A stretch of DNA of 64,000 nucleotides from positions 80,175 through 144,174 of the forward strand of contig JAFSPS010000002.1 in assembly GCA_017451385.1 (NCBI GenBank), in the 5' to 3' direction. The translations under genes were made by a program, and so were the position numbers. Source of the DNA: Bacteroidales bacterium (GTDB taxonomy: Bacteria > Bacteroidota > Bacteroidia > Bacteroidales > P3). Positions within the stretch are counted from its first letter, which is position 1; the number at the start of each line of letters is the position of its first letter. Below the pieces are notes generated by a model that was given only the letters and a program-made list of their open reading frames with translations, made no database searches and was not told the origin of the DNA. Positions 43,286 to 51,623 of the stretch are shown piece by piece.

Positions 43286-44629
43286 ATGGAAGGTATAATT
43301 TTCAAAAGGAAGATATATGAGCGGATGCTCCACTGGAAGCAGACAAAGGATGGCTCCACGGCACTTTTGATAAAGGGTGCACGTCGTGTTGGCAAATCGA
43401 CAATAGCCGAAGAGTTTGCCAGGCAGGAATACGACTCGTATATTGTGGTAAACTTCGATAATGCACGTAAATCGGTGTGGGATGCGGTGCATAATATTGC
43501 TGATTTGGACAATTTCTTCATCCAGTTGCAACTAATTTATAATGTAAAACTTGTGGAGCGCAAGTCGGTGATTATTTTTGACGAGATACAGAAGGCTTCC
43601 GCTGTACGCCAAGCGATAAAATATCTCGTCCAAGACCACCGCTATGATTATATTGAAACGGGGTCGCTCTTATCCATCAAAAAGAATATCAAAGATATTA
43701 CGATACCGAGCGAAGAGACACGCATCACAATGTATCCTATGGATTATGAGGAATTTCGCTGGGCATTAGGAGACAGTGTTACACTTCCGTTGCTTCAAGA
43801 GAGTTTTAATAATCGTAGGTCGCTGGGCGATGGTGTGTGTCGTAAGTTAATGCGTGATTTCCGTCTATACATGATTGTTGGCGGTATGCCACAGGCGGTG
43901 AATACATATATACAAAGCAATAACTTATCGGATGTAGATCAAACGAAAAGAGAGATAATAGAACTTTATACTGAGGATTTTCGCAAAATAGACCCAAGTG
44001 GGAAGGTTTCGAGACTTTTCCGTGCCATCCCATCCGAATTGTCGAAAAACGCATCACGCTATCAAGTGAGCAGTGTACTCGGAAGAGTGGCAGAGACTAC
44101 TGATATGGATACATTGTTGGCGGACATGGAAGACAGTTTGTGTGTCAATATGGCTTATCATGCCAATAGTCCGTCGGTAGGTATGGCTATGCACAAAAAC
44201 AAAGATTGTTACAAGATGTTTGTGGCCGACACGGGACTATTTGTTACTCTGGCATTTTGGGATAAAGAAGTTACGGAGAATTCTTTATACCATCATTTGC
44301 TATCCGATAAATTGAGTGCCAATTTGGGATATGTATATGAAAATGTTGTGGCTCAGATGTTGAAAGCGCAAGGCGACGAACTTTTCTATTACACATGGCC
44401 TACCCCAAGTGGCAAACACAATTATGAGGTGGACTTCATACTTTCTCGCAATAATAAGTTGTGTCCCATTGAGGTTAAATCGTCAGGATACAAGACCCAC
44501 ACTTCGCTGGACGAGTTTTGTAATAAGTATTCGTCGGAAATTTTGTGGCGTTATCTTGTATATACTAAAGATTTGAAGAAAGACCAAAACACGCTCCTCG
44601 TGCCTGTCTTTATGGTGCCTTTTCTATGA
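43286..44629 (+). CDS. AAA_14/DUF4143 family ATPase
   Basis: 447 residues. Walker A LLIKGARRVGKSTIAEEF (31-39), Walker B VIIFDEIQKASAVRQAIKYL (Asp99-Glu100), the YIETGSLLSI strand and MYPMDYEEFRWAL typical of AAA_14. The C-terminal DUF4143 part contains VADTGLFVTLAFWDK, GYVYENVVAQMLKAQG and EVDFILSRNNKLCPIEVKSS, which has the D..E.K layout of PD-(D/E)XK nuclease-like folds. Function of this widespread family is not settled; genomes carry variable copy numbers. AT-richer than neighbours and with its own repeat-bearing promoter, consistent with independent acquisition. Confidence 0.88.
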   Translation: MEGIIFKRKIYERMLHWKQTKDGSTALLIKGARRVGKSTIAEEFARQEYDSYIVVNFDNARKSVWDAVHNIADLDNFFIQLQLIYNVKLVERKSVIIFDEIQKASAVRQAIKYLVQDHRYDYIETGSLLSIKKNIKDITIPSEETRITMYPMDYEEFRWALGDSVTLPLLQESFNNRRSLGDGVCRKLMRDFRLYMIVGGMPQAVNTYIQSNNLSDVDQTKREIIELYTEDFRKIDPSGKVSRLFRAIPSELSKNASRYQVSSVLGRVAETTDMDTLLADMEDSLCVNMAYHANSPSVGMAMHKNKDCYKMFVADTGLFVTLAFWDKEVTENSLYHHLLSDKLSANLGYVYENVVAQMLKAQGDELFYYTWPTPSGKHNYEVDFILSRNNKLCPIEVKSSGYKTHTSLDEFCNKYSSEILWRYLVYTKDLKKDQNTLLVPVFMVPFL

Positions 44630-44648
44630 TGGTTATACGTGTATTGGG

Positions 44649-44948
44649 CTACAACGCTATGAAATTCTGATATAGGGCGTTGAGAAATAAAATAAACAGA
44701 TTGGCGTACAGCAGTAGGTGCCAGTGGTGGGTGGAGCGTTTGCGACGTAGGAGCATTATGATTATTGCGACAAACGAAACTGCCCATGCTGCCAACGGAG
44801 GGAAACGCATCAACGCTCCTATCGTGTCGCCTTGCAACAGTAGTAGCACGCCTCGCTGACAGCCGCACATGGGGCAACTCACCCCCAAGAGTTGCTTATA
44901 GTAGCAAGGCATAAGGTGTTCTGACAGCCACGCAATAACGGATGTCAT
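44649..44948 (-). CDS. DUF2752 membrane protein
   Basis: 99 residues. LLGVSCPMCGCQRGVLLLLQ is the DUF2752 signature (CP.CG..R), followed by GDTIGALMRFPPLAAWA and two hydrophobic segments (VSFVAIIIMLL and HLLLYANLFILFLNALY). Converges with the AAA_14 gene, 19 bases apart. In Bacteroidota it commonly neighbours a small CCC/DUF4190-type membrane gene, as here (62 bases upstream). Function unknown. Confidence 0.85.
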   Translation of the reverse strand: MTSVIAWLSEHLMPCYYKQLLGVSCPMCGCQRGVLLLLQGDTIGALMRFPPLAAWAVSFVAIIIMLLRRKRSTHHWHLLLYANLFILFLNALYQNFIAL

Positions 44949-45010
44949 CGTAAATGCAATAGAAAAGGGCTGACGGCTGTCAGCCCTTAGGCAATGTTAG
45001 ACATGGAGGA

Positions 45011-45337
45011 TTAGAGCCCTGCGTATTGGCTGAGGAGTTCTAATAAGGCAAATGAACCGGCGCCGCCGATGATGAGTGCCACGAGGCTCCACATCACTGC
45101 TATGCCGCCCAAGATGATGCCGATGATGGAGGTGATGCGGCCTGCCTTAATCATTCCCTCTCCAGTGTAGAGGTCGGGGTGCTCGTTGTAGGTTCGCTGT
45201 GCCTTGTTGCCAAGGATGAGTCCGATGATGCCGAGGATGAGTCCCACATAGAGGCATCCAAAGACGAGCGACGAAATGCCCAGCACCATGCTGGCTACAG
45301 CATTGGGTGCGTTCTGTTTGGTAGTTTGTTCTGCCAT
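45011..45337 (-). CDS. small DUF4190-like membrane protein
   Basis: 108 residues with two to three membrane helices: APNAVASMVLGISSLVFGCL with YVGLILGIIGLILGNKAQR, and IKAGRITSIIGIILGGIAVM. The ASMVLGI..L...LYVG.ILGIIGLILG..A pattern is the DUF4190/CCC-motif type. It precedes and is likely co-transcribed with the DUF2752 gene. Function unknown. Confidence 0.8.
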   Translation of the reverse strand: MAEQTTKQNAPNAVASMVLGISSLVFGCLYVGLILGIIGLILGNKAQRTYNEHPDLYTGEGMIKAGRITSIIGIILGGIAVMWSLVALIIGGAGSFALLELLSQYAGL

Positions 45338-45466
45338 GATTTTGTTGTTTTTGGGTTAATAATTGTGGTTTGTTGTTTTCGAATGCAAAAGTAGTCTGTC
45401 TCGTCTGTTCCGCCAAATCCACTCTGACCCATTTGAAACGCCTCGTTGCAGATGCCGAAAAAACGT

Positions 45467-45474
45467 TACCTTTG
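45467..45474 (+). promoter_or_regulatory. -7 element TACCTTTG
   Basis: Perfect match, with TTG 18 bases upstream (45446-45448). Places the transcript start near 45480 and the start codon of the next gene at 45500. Confidence 0.65.
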
Positions 45475-45499
45475 CAAGGTAATTCTAAATATTGTTGTG

Positions 45500-46201
45500 A
45501 TGAAGAGATTTTATATTGTGCTGTTAGCGTGTGCTATGACGCTGTGCGCCTGCTCTACTCGTGGTGGCGACTCGGTGGAGAACGAACCGCTTGCTACGGG
45601 CGATTTGCTTTTTGTCTCGTTGCCGTTGGATTATGGTCTGTCGCTCACTCCCGACAGTGTGGAGGCAATGATGCAGGCGGTGCGCGACAGTGGCGGTGCC
45701 ACGCAGTGCATCCATGTGGCAATGCTTGAGGTGGCAGGCGATAGCATGTTCATCATCGACGCTACCGCACGTCGCGGTGTGGCACGTTATCCGTTGGAGG
45801 ACTTCCTATCCGACTTCACGCTCAATGGCGGCACATTGCCCGTCTTGCAGGTCATGCGCCTTGACGATGATGCTGACGGAGCGCACTTTGTCGCCAATGC
45901 AAAAGGGTACATTGGCCGTTCCTATGATTTTGATTTTCGTCTCGACAACGAGGCGCAGTATTGCAGCGAATTAGTCCGCAACGCATACGTCACCGCTGCT
46001 GGCGACACCTTGTTCGCCCTTGGCGTTATGGATTTCGGCGAGGGGCGTGGACAGTTGTCTCGTTATTGGCAGGACCTCGCCGCCGTGCTGCATTGTACGA
46101 TACCGCAGGCCGGCTGCGGCATACTGCCCTATGACATACTCAAAGACCCGCGTCTGCGCAAGGTCTGTGTCGCCGATACGGTGTGGGCTGCCAAGCGGTA
46201 G
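45500..46201 (+). CDS. YiiX/permuted papain-like (NlpC/P60 clan) lipoprotein
   Basis: 233 residues from ATG 45500 (an ATG at 45446 precedes the promoter). Lipobox LCAC (Cys18). The circularly permuted papain-like order is visible: LATGDLLFVSLPLD, then CIHVAMLEVAGDSMFIIDAT with the catalytic His, then GRSYDFDFRLDNEAQYCSEL with the catalytic Cys in YCSELV. YiiX-type enzymes hydrolyse amide bonds in peptidoglycan or lipids at the envelope. Convergent with GT90, four bases apart. Confidence 0.85.
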   Translation: MKRFYIVLLACAMTLCACSTRGGDSVENEPLATGDLLFVSLPLDYGLSLTPDSVEAMMQAVRDSGGATQCIHVAMLEVAGDSMFIIDATARRGVARYPLEDFLSDFTLNGGTLPVLQVMRLDDDADGAHFVANAKGYIGRSYDFDFRLDNEAQYCSELVRNAYVTAAGDTLFALGVMDFGEGRGQLSRYWQDLAAVLHCTIPQAGCGILPYDILKDPRLRKVCVADTVWAAKR

Positions 46202-46205
46202 CCGC

Positions 46206-47195
46206 CTATCGGCAGAGTTCGAAATATTTCTGCATTACAAGTTGCTGGATATAGCGTTCGCGACGGTTGTCGCGGAACTGGCTGACCCATCTATGGGCGT
46301 TTTCCACTATCTGGCGCGCCTCGTTGAGGTGAGTGCTGTAGTAGTCCATCTTCTCAATCAAGTCGGCGAAATCGTCGCGAATCTCTACGTAGTGTACGCC
46401 GGGTTGCAGGCGTCCTTCCATGAACCATGTCTCGCAGGTGGGGCGTGGCATGACGGCCAGCGAGTTGCTTGACATGACCCATTTCAGGTTGCTCGCCACG
46501 TCATTGCCTTCGAGGCACATGATGAAACGGTAGTGCAGATGGTCGTAGAGGCTTATGCGCGGCACGGTGGCGTTGCCGTCAGGATTGGTGGCCATGATGC
46601 CGCCCTTTGCAAGCGTGTTGCCGGCATTGACGCGCGGATGGTTGCCATACATGGCGACGAAGAGTTTACGATTCTCGCGGGTGCCTATCTGTCCGCGGTA
46701 TATGGCGCGGTCCTCCTTGTCGGCGATGTCAATATGGTCGTTGACATAGATATAGTGACGGTTTGCATCAAGCTTGAGCAGTACCGAATTGCTGTTGTCG
46801 CCAAGGCTTCGGCTCTTCACAATCGTAGGGCTGTCGGGGATGTCACGCACATCGCCGAAAAGGTACTGCCACCGCAGGTCGGGGTCGAAATAGCACAGGG
46901 TGTGGCGGGCATCGAAGAAATAGGTACTGCCGTTGCCACGCTTGCGCAGGTCGCCAATGCGAGAGGGAGAGCCGGTAAGAGGATATGTGGTGTTTTCTTG
47001 CAGCTTGCAGTAGTAGTTGACACGGTCGTTGATGTAGTCTTCATTGTAGTGCTGCAGGCCATACTCCAAGTCGTGTGGCAGTTGCCATCGTCGTAGTGCG
47101 TTAGGTATCAAGCTGCTGGCACCTTCGCGCAGATAATAAATCCAGTTTGGAGTCTTGCCGCTATGTAGCAGATAGTGTAACGATGTGTATGCCAT
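46206..47195 (-). CDS. GT90 (CAP10-like) glycosyltransferase
   Basis: 329 residues. RAIYRGQIGTRENRKLFVAM and the strongly conserved block MCLEGNDVASNLKWVMSSNS followed by LAVMPRPTCETWFMEGRL with PGVHYVEIRDDFADL mark family GT90, which adds xylose, glucose or similar residues to LPS core, capsule or O-linked glycans. No signal or membrane segment. The gene begins 16 bases after the TerC stop, so it is in the same operon and would fall under the same riboswitch. Confidence 0.9.
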   Translation of the reverse strand: MAYTSLHYLLHSGKTPNWIYYLREGASSLIPNALRRWQLPHDLEYGLQHYNEDYINDRVNYYCKLQENTTYPLTGSPSRIGDLRKRGNGSTYFFDARHTLCYFDPDLRWQYLFGDVRDIPDSPTIVKSRSLGDNSNSVLLKLDANRHYIYVNDHIDIADKEDRAIYRGQIGTRENRKLFVAMYGNHPRVNAGNTLAKGGIMATNPDGNATVPRISLYDHLHYRFIMCLEGNDVASNLKWVMSSNSLAVMPRPTCETWFMEGRLQPGVHYVEIRDDFADLIEKMDYYSTHLNEARQIVENAHRWVSQFRDNRRERYIQQLVMQKYFELCR

Positions 47196-47211
47196 TGCTG
47201 CGGAAGGTTAT

Positions 47212-48258
47212 TTATTGGGCTTTCTTTTTTTGCGGTATGAGTAGCGAGAGAATGATGGAGCCAAAGAGTATGCCGAGGATGGCGAAGAGAGATGTCATGG
47301 TGGAAATCTCCAGATGCAGAAACTCGTGGCCTATCATCTTTACGCCGATGAAGCAGAGGAGGAGGCCAAGGCCATATTTGAGGAGCCAGAAGCGGTCGGC
47401 GATGTCGCTGATGAGGAAGAATAGAGAGCGCAGCCCCATGATGGCGAAGATGTTGGAGAAAAAGACGATGTAGGCATCCGTGGTTACGGAGAAGACGGCG
47501 GGAATGCTATCCACAGCGAAGATTACATCGGAGAACTCAATGATGAGGAGCACGAGGAAGAGGGGGGTGATGTAGCGTTTGCCGTCGATATGTGTGAAGA
47601 AGTTGTGACCTTCGCCAGTAGGAGAGACGCGGAAATGGCGGCTGGCGAAACGCACGATGGGGTGGTTGGCGGTGTCGATGGTATCGTCATCTTTCTTGAA
47701 GAACATCTTGGCGCCGCTGTAGATAAGGATAGCGCCGAAGATGGCGAGGACCCACGAGAACTGTCCGATGAGAGCGCCAAGGGCAAAGATGAAGATGAAG
47801 CGCATCACTATGGCTCCCAGCACGCCCCAGAAGAGCACACGATGATAGTACTTGCGGTCTATGCCGAAGCTGGCAAAAATCATTATCATCACGAAGATGT
47901 TATCCATAGAGAGTGCTTTCTCAAGGAAGTAGCCTGCCAGATACTGCTCGGTGACCTCGTGGCGGTAGATGTCGAGAGCCGTCGCATAGTCCATGCCCTG
48001 CGGTATCAGTCTCTCCAGCCCGTTGCGTTGGGCGTACTCTCGCAGTTCGTCCATATTGGTTATGCCATGCACCCACTCGGCGTGGAAATAGAGCACCAGA
48101 GAGAAGAGCAGGGCTATGCTAATCCAGACGATAGTCCAGATGGCGGCTTCCTTGACATGGATGACATGGTCTTTCTTGTGAAATACTCCAAGGTCGAGGA
48201 CCAGCATCAGGATGATGACAGCCATGAATCCGGCAAAGAAAATATATTGAGTAAACAT
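47212..48258 (-). CDS. TerC/Alx family membrane protein (Mn2+ export-type)
   Basis: 348 residues, nine or so helices. Paired acidic motifs VLDLGVFHKKDH, KALSMDNIFVMIMIF and IEFSDVIFAVDSIPAVF (D-x-I/D-x-V types) are the metal-handling signatures of TerC/Alx. Alx-type members protect against manganese and alkaline stress. An apparent yybP-ykoY riboswitch sits in its 5' leader, in agreement. The protein has a long cytoplasmic insertion at about 70-115. GT90 follows in the same transcript. Confidence 0.93.
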   Translation of the reverse strand: MFTQYIFFAGFMAVIILMLVLDLGVFHKKDHVIHVKEAAIWTIVWISIALLFSLVLYFHAEWVHGITNMDELREYAQRNGLERLIPQGMDYATALDIYRHEVTEQYLAGYFLEKALSMDNIFVMIMIFASFGIDRKYYHRVLFWGVLGAIVMRFIFIFALGALIGQFSWVLAIFGAILIYSGAKMFFKKDDDTIDTANHPIVRFASRHFRVSPTGEGHNFFTHIDGKRYITPLFLVLLIIEFSDVIFAVDSIPAVFSVTTDAYIVFFSNIFAIMGLRSLFFLISDIADRFWLLKYGLGLLLCFIGVKMIGHEFLHLEISTMTSLFAILGILFGSIILSLLIPQKKKAQ

Positions 48259-48372
48259 TGTTAGAATGTGTGATTATTTGTTGTTGTATAAGTGTTGATT
48301 AGTTATCTCTCTATGTATAATATGTTATGTTGAAACTCGATGGGAGTATTTTTCATCCTGTCAAATAATTAA

Positions 48373-48411
48373 ACCCATAGAAACGCATGCTAAGGCATGG
48401 AATCTATGAGT
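48373..48411 (-). promoter_or_regulatory. expression-platform hairpin of the TerC riboswitch
   Basis: On the minus strand ACTCATAGA pairs with TCTATGGGT, enclosing CATGC/GCATG, and is followed by the T-rich TTTAATTATTT. It overlaps the last aptamer bases by a few positions, as expected of a terminator or anti-terminator switch. Confidence 0.55.
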
Positions 48412-48508
48412 CTCATTGCTAGCGAGGTATGCCAAGTCCCCTCTTGAGGAACCAGTGATCTGTTGACATATCTCACGACCTGTGTCGCCAATTACTCCCT
48501 CAAAGTTT
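48408..48508 (-). promoter_or_regulatory. yybP-ykoY (Mn2+) riboswitch aptamer
   Basis: On the minus strand, from a start near 48508: GAGGGAGTAATTGGC (48501-48487) matches the yybP-ykoY 5' signature, ATGTCAACA (48469-48461) the conserved GTCAACA, and TAGCAATGAGACTC (48421-48408) the 3' AGCAAGACC-type consensus with small changes. Spacing and order agree with the class. A TATTTTTG -7 element at 48522-48515 lies directly upstream. It precedes a TerC/Alx gene, one of the known partners. Spurious 83-codon frame in this region rejected. Confidence 0.72.
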
Positions 48509-48514
48509 GCGTGG

Positions 48515-48522
48515 CAAAAATA
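48515..48522 (-). promoter_or_regulatory. -7 element TATTTTTG of the riboswitch-terC-GT90 operon
   Basis: Perfect TAnnTTTG match on the minus strand, six to seven bases before the expected transcript start. Confidence 0.65.
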
Positions 48523-48595
48523 CATATTTTTTTTGAATATGGGAGAAATATTTTGTTTCCGAGATAATATTAAGCATTTGTCATGTCCCATGTTT

Positions 48596-50620
48596 TCAGA
48601 ATTTCCATACAAGTTGAGCTTTCAATAGTTGGCGGTGGTTGGCATCTATCGCCTCCTGTTGCGAGCCTATTGTCTCGCGGTCGTTGTAGGCAATGATGCT
48701 ATATTTTGCTGTGATGAGCAGCTGGGGTGTTATTGCGTAGCGCGCTATGAGGTAGGCGTGGAAGCCTTTGCCGTAGAGTGAGGCTGTTGTGGATAGATAG
48801 GCGAGGTCGCTCTCGGTGGCGTAGAGGCGCGTGTTGTAGTCGGTGGCATGGAAGAGCTGACCGCGCAGCGTGATAGTCAGCGGGAAGGATGAGGCGGAGT
48901 AGCGAAAGTCTTGATAGATGGCGAAGCCTGCTTGAGGTTTGTCGTAGCTGTCGTCATAGAGACATAGAGAGGCGTGAGTGCGTAGCATCCATCTGTCGTC
49001 CTCGTAGCGGAAGTCGGCGGTGAGTTGCTGTCGCAATGTTGGCATGACGAGGTATTCATGTCCTTCGCCGCTGTGGTTGCGGTTGGACTGGCGGTGGAAG
49101 TAGGTGATCGTGAGTGTTGTGTGCTCCGACATAGGGCGTGCGAGGGCAACACGGTAGCTTACGGCGCGCGAAGGGGCATAGATTTGGTAGTGCAGGGTGG
49201 AGAAGCGGAAGGCATCAACTTCGGCGGTGGCGTTGATGTTGAGGGGTAGCACGATCTCGTAGGCAAGGCGTATGCCTTGCTCGCCGCCTATAGTGCTACT
49301 ACGTGCTATGGGCGAGCAGTGTAGGTTGTGGTAGTCAGCATCATAGTGGCGTATGGTAAGTCCTATCTGATGGGTGGGAGCGAGTGAGAGAGAGGCCCCG
49401 GCTATGCCTGCCAGTGCACCATTGCTGCTGATGCTGCCTTCGCCGTAGATGAGCAGGCGGTGAATGACGAGACGTGCGTCGATGCCGGCATTGAGAATGC
49501 TCCTGCCTGTGAAGGCGTGGTAGTTGTACTTATACGAGTGCGGGATGATGCTGTCAGACAGCACGGTGTGGCATACCGTTGCGCCGAGGTCTATCTTGCC
49601 TGTCGTGTAGCGCAGGTGTGCTCCGTAGAGCTGTTCGCGCAGACGGTCTTTGTTGTTAATCTCCGTAGTGCTGCGGTGTAGGCTGTTGTTTGTTATGGAG
49701 TGTATGATGCCGTCTTGGTCTGCTGTGGCATCGCGCAGTACGTTGGAATAGAATGAGGATAGTTCGATATGACGAGAGAGTGCCAGCGTTGTTGCAATGC
49801 CACGCATATATCCGTACTCTACGAAAGGTGATGCTGCTACGATGCCGCGTGCGTAGCGGCTGATGTCGGCTTGCAGGGTAAAATGCGATGCAAAGCCGCT
49901 CCATAGCGTAAGTCCTTGCCCGAACTGCAAGTTGTACTGTCCGACGATGCCACGTCGCAGGATGCCAATGTTGCTCACCATCAGATGTCCGCCGTAGAAG
50001 TCGGCTCCTTGAGGCTGGCTTTTGGCGAACAGGGCTTCGCCGGCATCCTTGTCAGCAGAGAGTGTCAGGTCCACTTTGTCGCCATAATGGTATTTGTAGA
50101 GCGCGTAGAGATGCAGTGGGCTGCCTTCGTAGATGCCGTTTGTATAGCCTGCGGCACGCTCAAGGGTAGCATCGGCACCGACTACAACTTTGTGGCGGCC
50201 TTTGGTCAGCAGTTGTCGCCGTGTCAAGGGCTCGGCGGGTTTGTAGGGCTCTATGGTGATGATAGGTCTGAGCATATCGACTGTTTGTCGGTCAAAGCGG
50301 TTGAGTAGGTAGAGTTCGTTGATGGAGAACAACTGTCCGTGCTGTTCAATATAGGCTTTGATAATGTTCCAACGCAGAGCACCTACGAAAGGTAGGTGGG
50401 CGAGGATGTCGCTTGTAGTATCGTTGATGTTGATAGGATTGTCGGATAGGTCCTCGTAGAGCTCGGCAATCTCGTTGATGTCTATCTCATTGTCGCCTTC
50501 TTCCTGCATGAGGTCTATCCACTGCTGCCATGCCGCAGGCATCTCCTGAGCCATAGATGCTATTACTGGTGATAGCAAGATGACCATGCAAAGTAATATA
50601 TGGCGTAGGCTGGTGGGCAT
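48596..50620 (-). CDS. HHH-domain outer-membrane beta-barrel protein
   Basis: 674 residues. Signal peptide LLCMVILLSPVIASMAQ. Residues 40-130 form a ComEA-like helix-hairpin-helix region: NPININDTTSDILAHLPFVG then IKAYIEQHGQLFSINELYLL. The rest is a long beta-barrel with alternating aromatic strands, ending with an aromatic (KAQLVWKF). A conserved Bacteroidota family sometimes noted in T9SS/outer-membrane neighbourhoods. Role unknown; the HHH part could bind a periplasmic partner. It lies 145 bases after the PorV-like gene, probably one transcript. Confidence 0.8.
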   Translation of the reverse strand: MPTSLRHILLCMVILLSPVIASMAQEMPAAWQQWIDLMQEEGDNEIDINEIAELYEDLSDNPININDTTSDILAHLPFVGALRWNIIKAYIEQHGQLFSINELYLLNRFDRQTVDMLRPIITIEPYKPAEPLTRRQLLTKGRHKVVVGADATLERAAGYTNGIYEGSPLHLYALYKYHYGDKVDLTLSADKDAGEALFAKSQPQGADFYGGHLMVSNIGILRRGIVGQYNLQFGQGLTLWSGFASHFTLQADISRYARGIVAASPFVEYGYMRGIATTLALSRHIELSSFYSNVLRDATADQDGIIHSITNNSLHRSTTEINNKDRLREQLYGAHLRYTTGKIDLGATVCHTVLSDSIIPHSYKYNYHAFTGRSILNAGIDARLVIHRLLIYGEGSISSNGALAGIAGASLSLAPTHQIGLTIRHYDADYHNLHCSPIARSSTIGGEQGIRLAYEIVLPLNINATAEVDAFRFSTLHYQIYAPSRAVSYRVALARPMSEHTTLTITYFHRQSNRNHSGEGHEYLVMPTLRQQLTADFRYEDDRWMLRTHASLCLYDDSYDKPQAGFAIYQDFRYSASSFPLTITLRGQLFHATDYNTRLYATESDLAYLSTTASLYGKGFHAYLIARYAITPQLLITAKYSIIAYNDRETIGSQQEAIDANHRQLLKAQLVWKF

Positions 50621-50765
50621 GGGTTGTTCAATTAAATAGTAATCTGTTATCAGATAATGGTAGAGAGAAAGATAATAAGGTTAAGGTCAGGATGTATTCT
50701 TTCTTTGCTACTTTTTTATTTGCTTAATCTTATTGTAATGGCATGATGGTGGCTGTCTTGTTCTG

Positions 50766-51605
50766 TTAGAGTTCCACGCATGCACCTATCATGGGCGTAG
50801 GACCGAGAAGGTGGTGGAGGTCTATGGCGAGGTCGATATGGTAGTGGGTGTGTTGATAGGCGATGCCGAAGGTGTAGGAGAACGGGTTGGTGGCGAGTCC
50901 GAGGCGTGCCGCAAAGTGGTCGAAGCATAGGTATTCGACGCCAGCGCGAAGATTTGTCGCCTGCTGGTGCTCCAGCTCTATGGTGGTAGTCCATTGTGGC
51001 GATGGATGGTGGGCAATGCCGACGTTGAGGGCAAATGGCATGGCCTGTCGGCTGTGTGATGTAGTGATGTTGCCGCTGTGCATGATGGCTGTTGGGTTGG
51101 CGAGGTGCAGACCTGCCGTCCAGCGTTTGCCTATATGTGCGTGGAGGGATGCGGTGAAAGAGAGTGCACGGATAGGCGTATAGCGACCGTCGGCGACACC
51201 GGAGTAGAGATAGTCGAGAGTGACACCTGCCGACAGCCACGAGAACAGCTGCTGGGCATAGCCTGCCGAGAGGCGTTGCTCGTTGTAGGTGGCGTTGCCG
51301 TAGTGGTGGTAGGTGGCGATGGCAGTTCCTGATGCTGTCAGCGGCGTGGCGACACCGACCCATTTATGCCCCATGCCGGCGAGCATGTAGTCTTGTCGGT
51401 AGGATAGGCTGATGGTTACGTTGTGGCGTGTTGCCGCTGAGGAGATGTTGTGGAGAGCTGATGAGGCGTCGTCAAGGGCTGAGAAACAGCCACCCATGGC
51501 GGCGGCACGCAGGCTCATAGGTGGCAGTTGGAATTGCGCAAATACTATAAAAGCGTGTGTCAGCAACAGTAGCAGCACTATTGTTTGCCGACACACGCTC
51601 CTCAT
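50766..51605 (-). CDS. PorV/PorQ-like outer-membrane protein
   Basis: 279 residues. Signal peptide VLLLLLTHAFIVFAQ. The mature N-terminus FQLPPMSLRAAAMGGCFSAL DDASSAL resembles the GARS.GMGG.FVAL.DD.SA.F.NPAGL start of the PorV/PorQ/UPF0164 barrel family, which includes T9SS shuttle proteins. The rest is barrel-like and ends IGACVEL. Starts 18 bases after the phosphohexomutase stop, so in the same operon as pgm and the HHH barrel. Confidence 0.72.
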   Translation of the reverse strand: MRSVCRQTIVLLLLLTHAFIVFAQFQLPPMSLRAAAMGGCFSALDDASSALHNISSAATRHNVTISLSYRQDYMLAGMGHKWVGVATPLTASGTAIATYHHYGNATYNEQRLSAGYAQQLFSWLSAGVTLDYLYSGVADGRYTPIRALSFTASLHAHIGKRWTAGLHLANPTAIMHSGNITTSHSRQAMPFALNVGIAHHPSPQWTTTIELEHQQATNLRAGVEYLCFDHFAARLGLATNPFSYTFGIAYQHTHYHIDLAIDLHHLLGPTPMIGACVEL

Positions 51606-51623
51606 AGTAGGTGTCTAAAAATA

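Noticed and set aside
48361-48612. 83-codon minus-strand frame upstream of terC
   Set aside because: It runs through the promoter and riboswitch motifs and has no recognisable domain, so it is better explained as leader RNA.
50716-51363. 215-codon minus-strand frame rich in Arg and His
   Set aside because: Overlaps the PorV-like gene in another frame; low-complexity composition.
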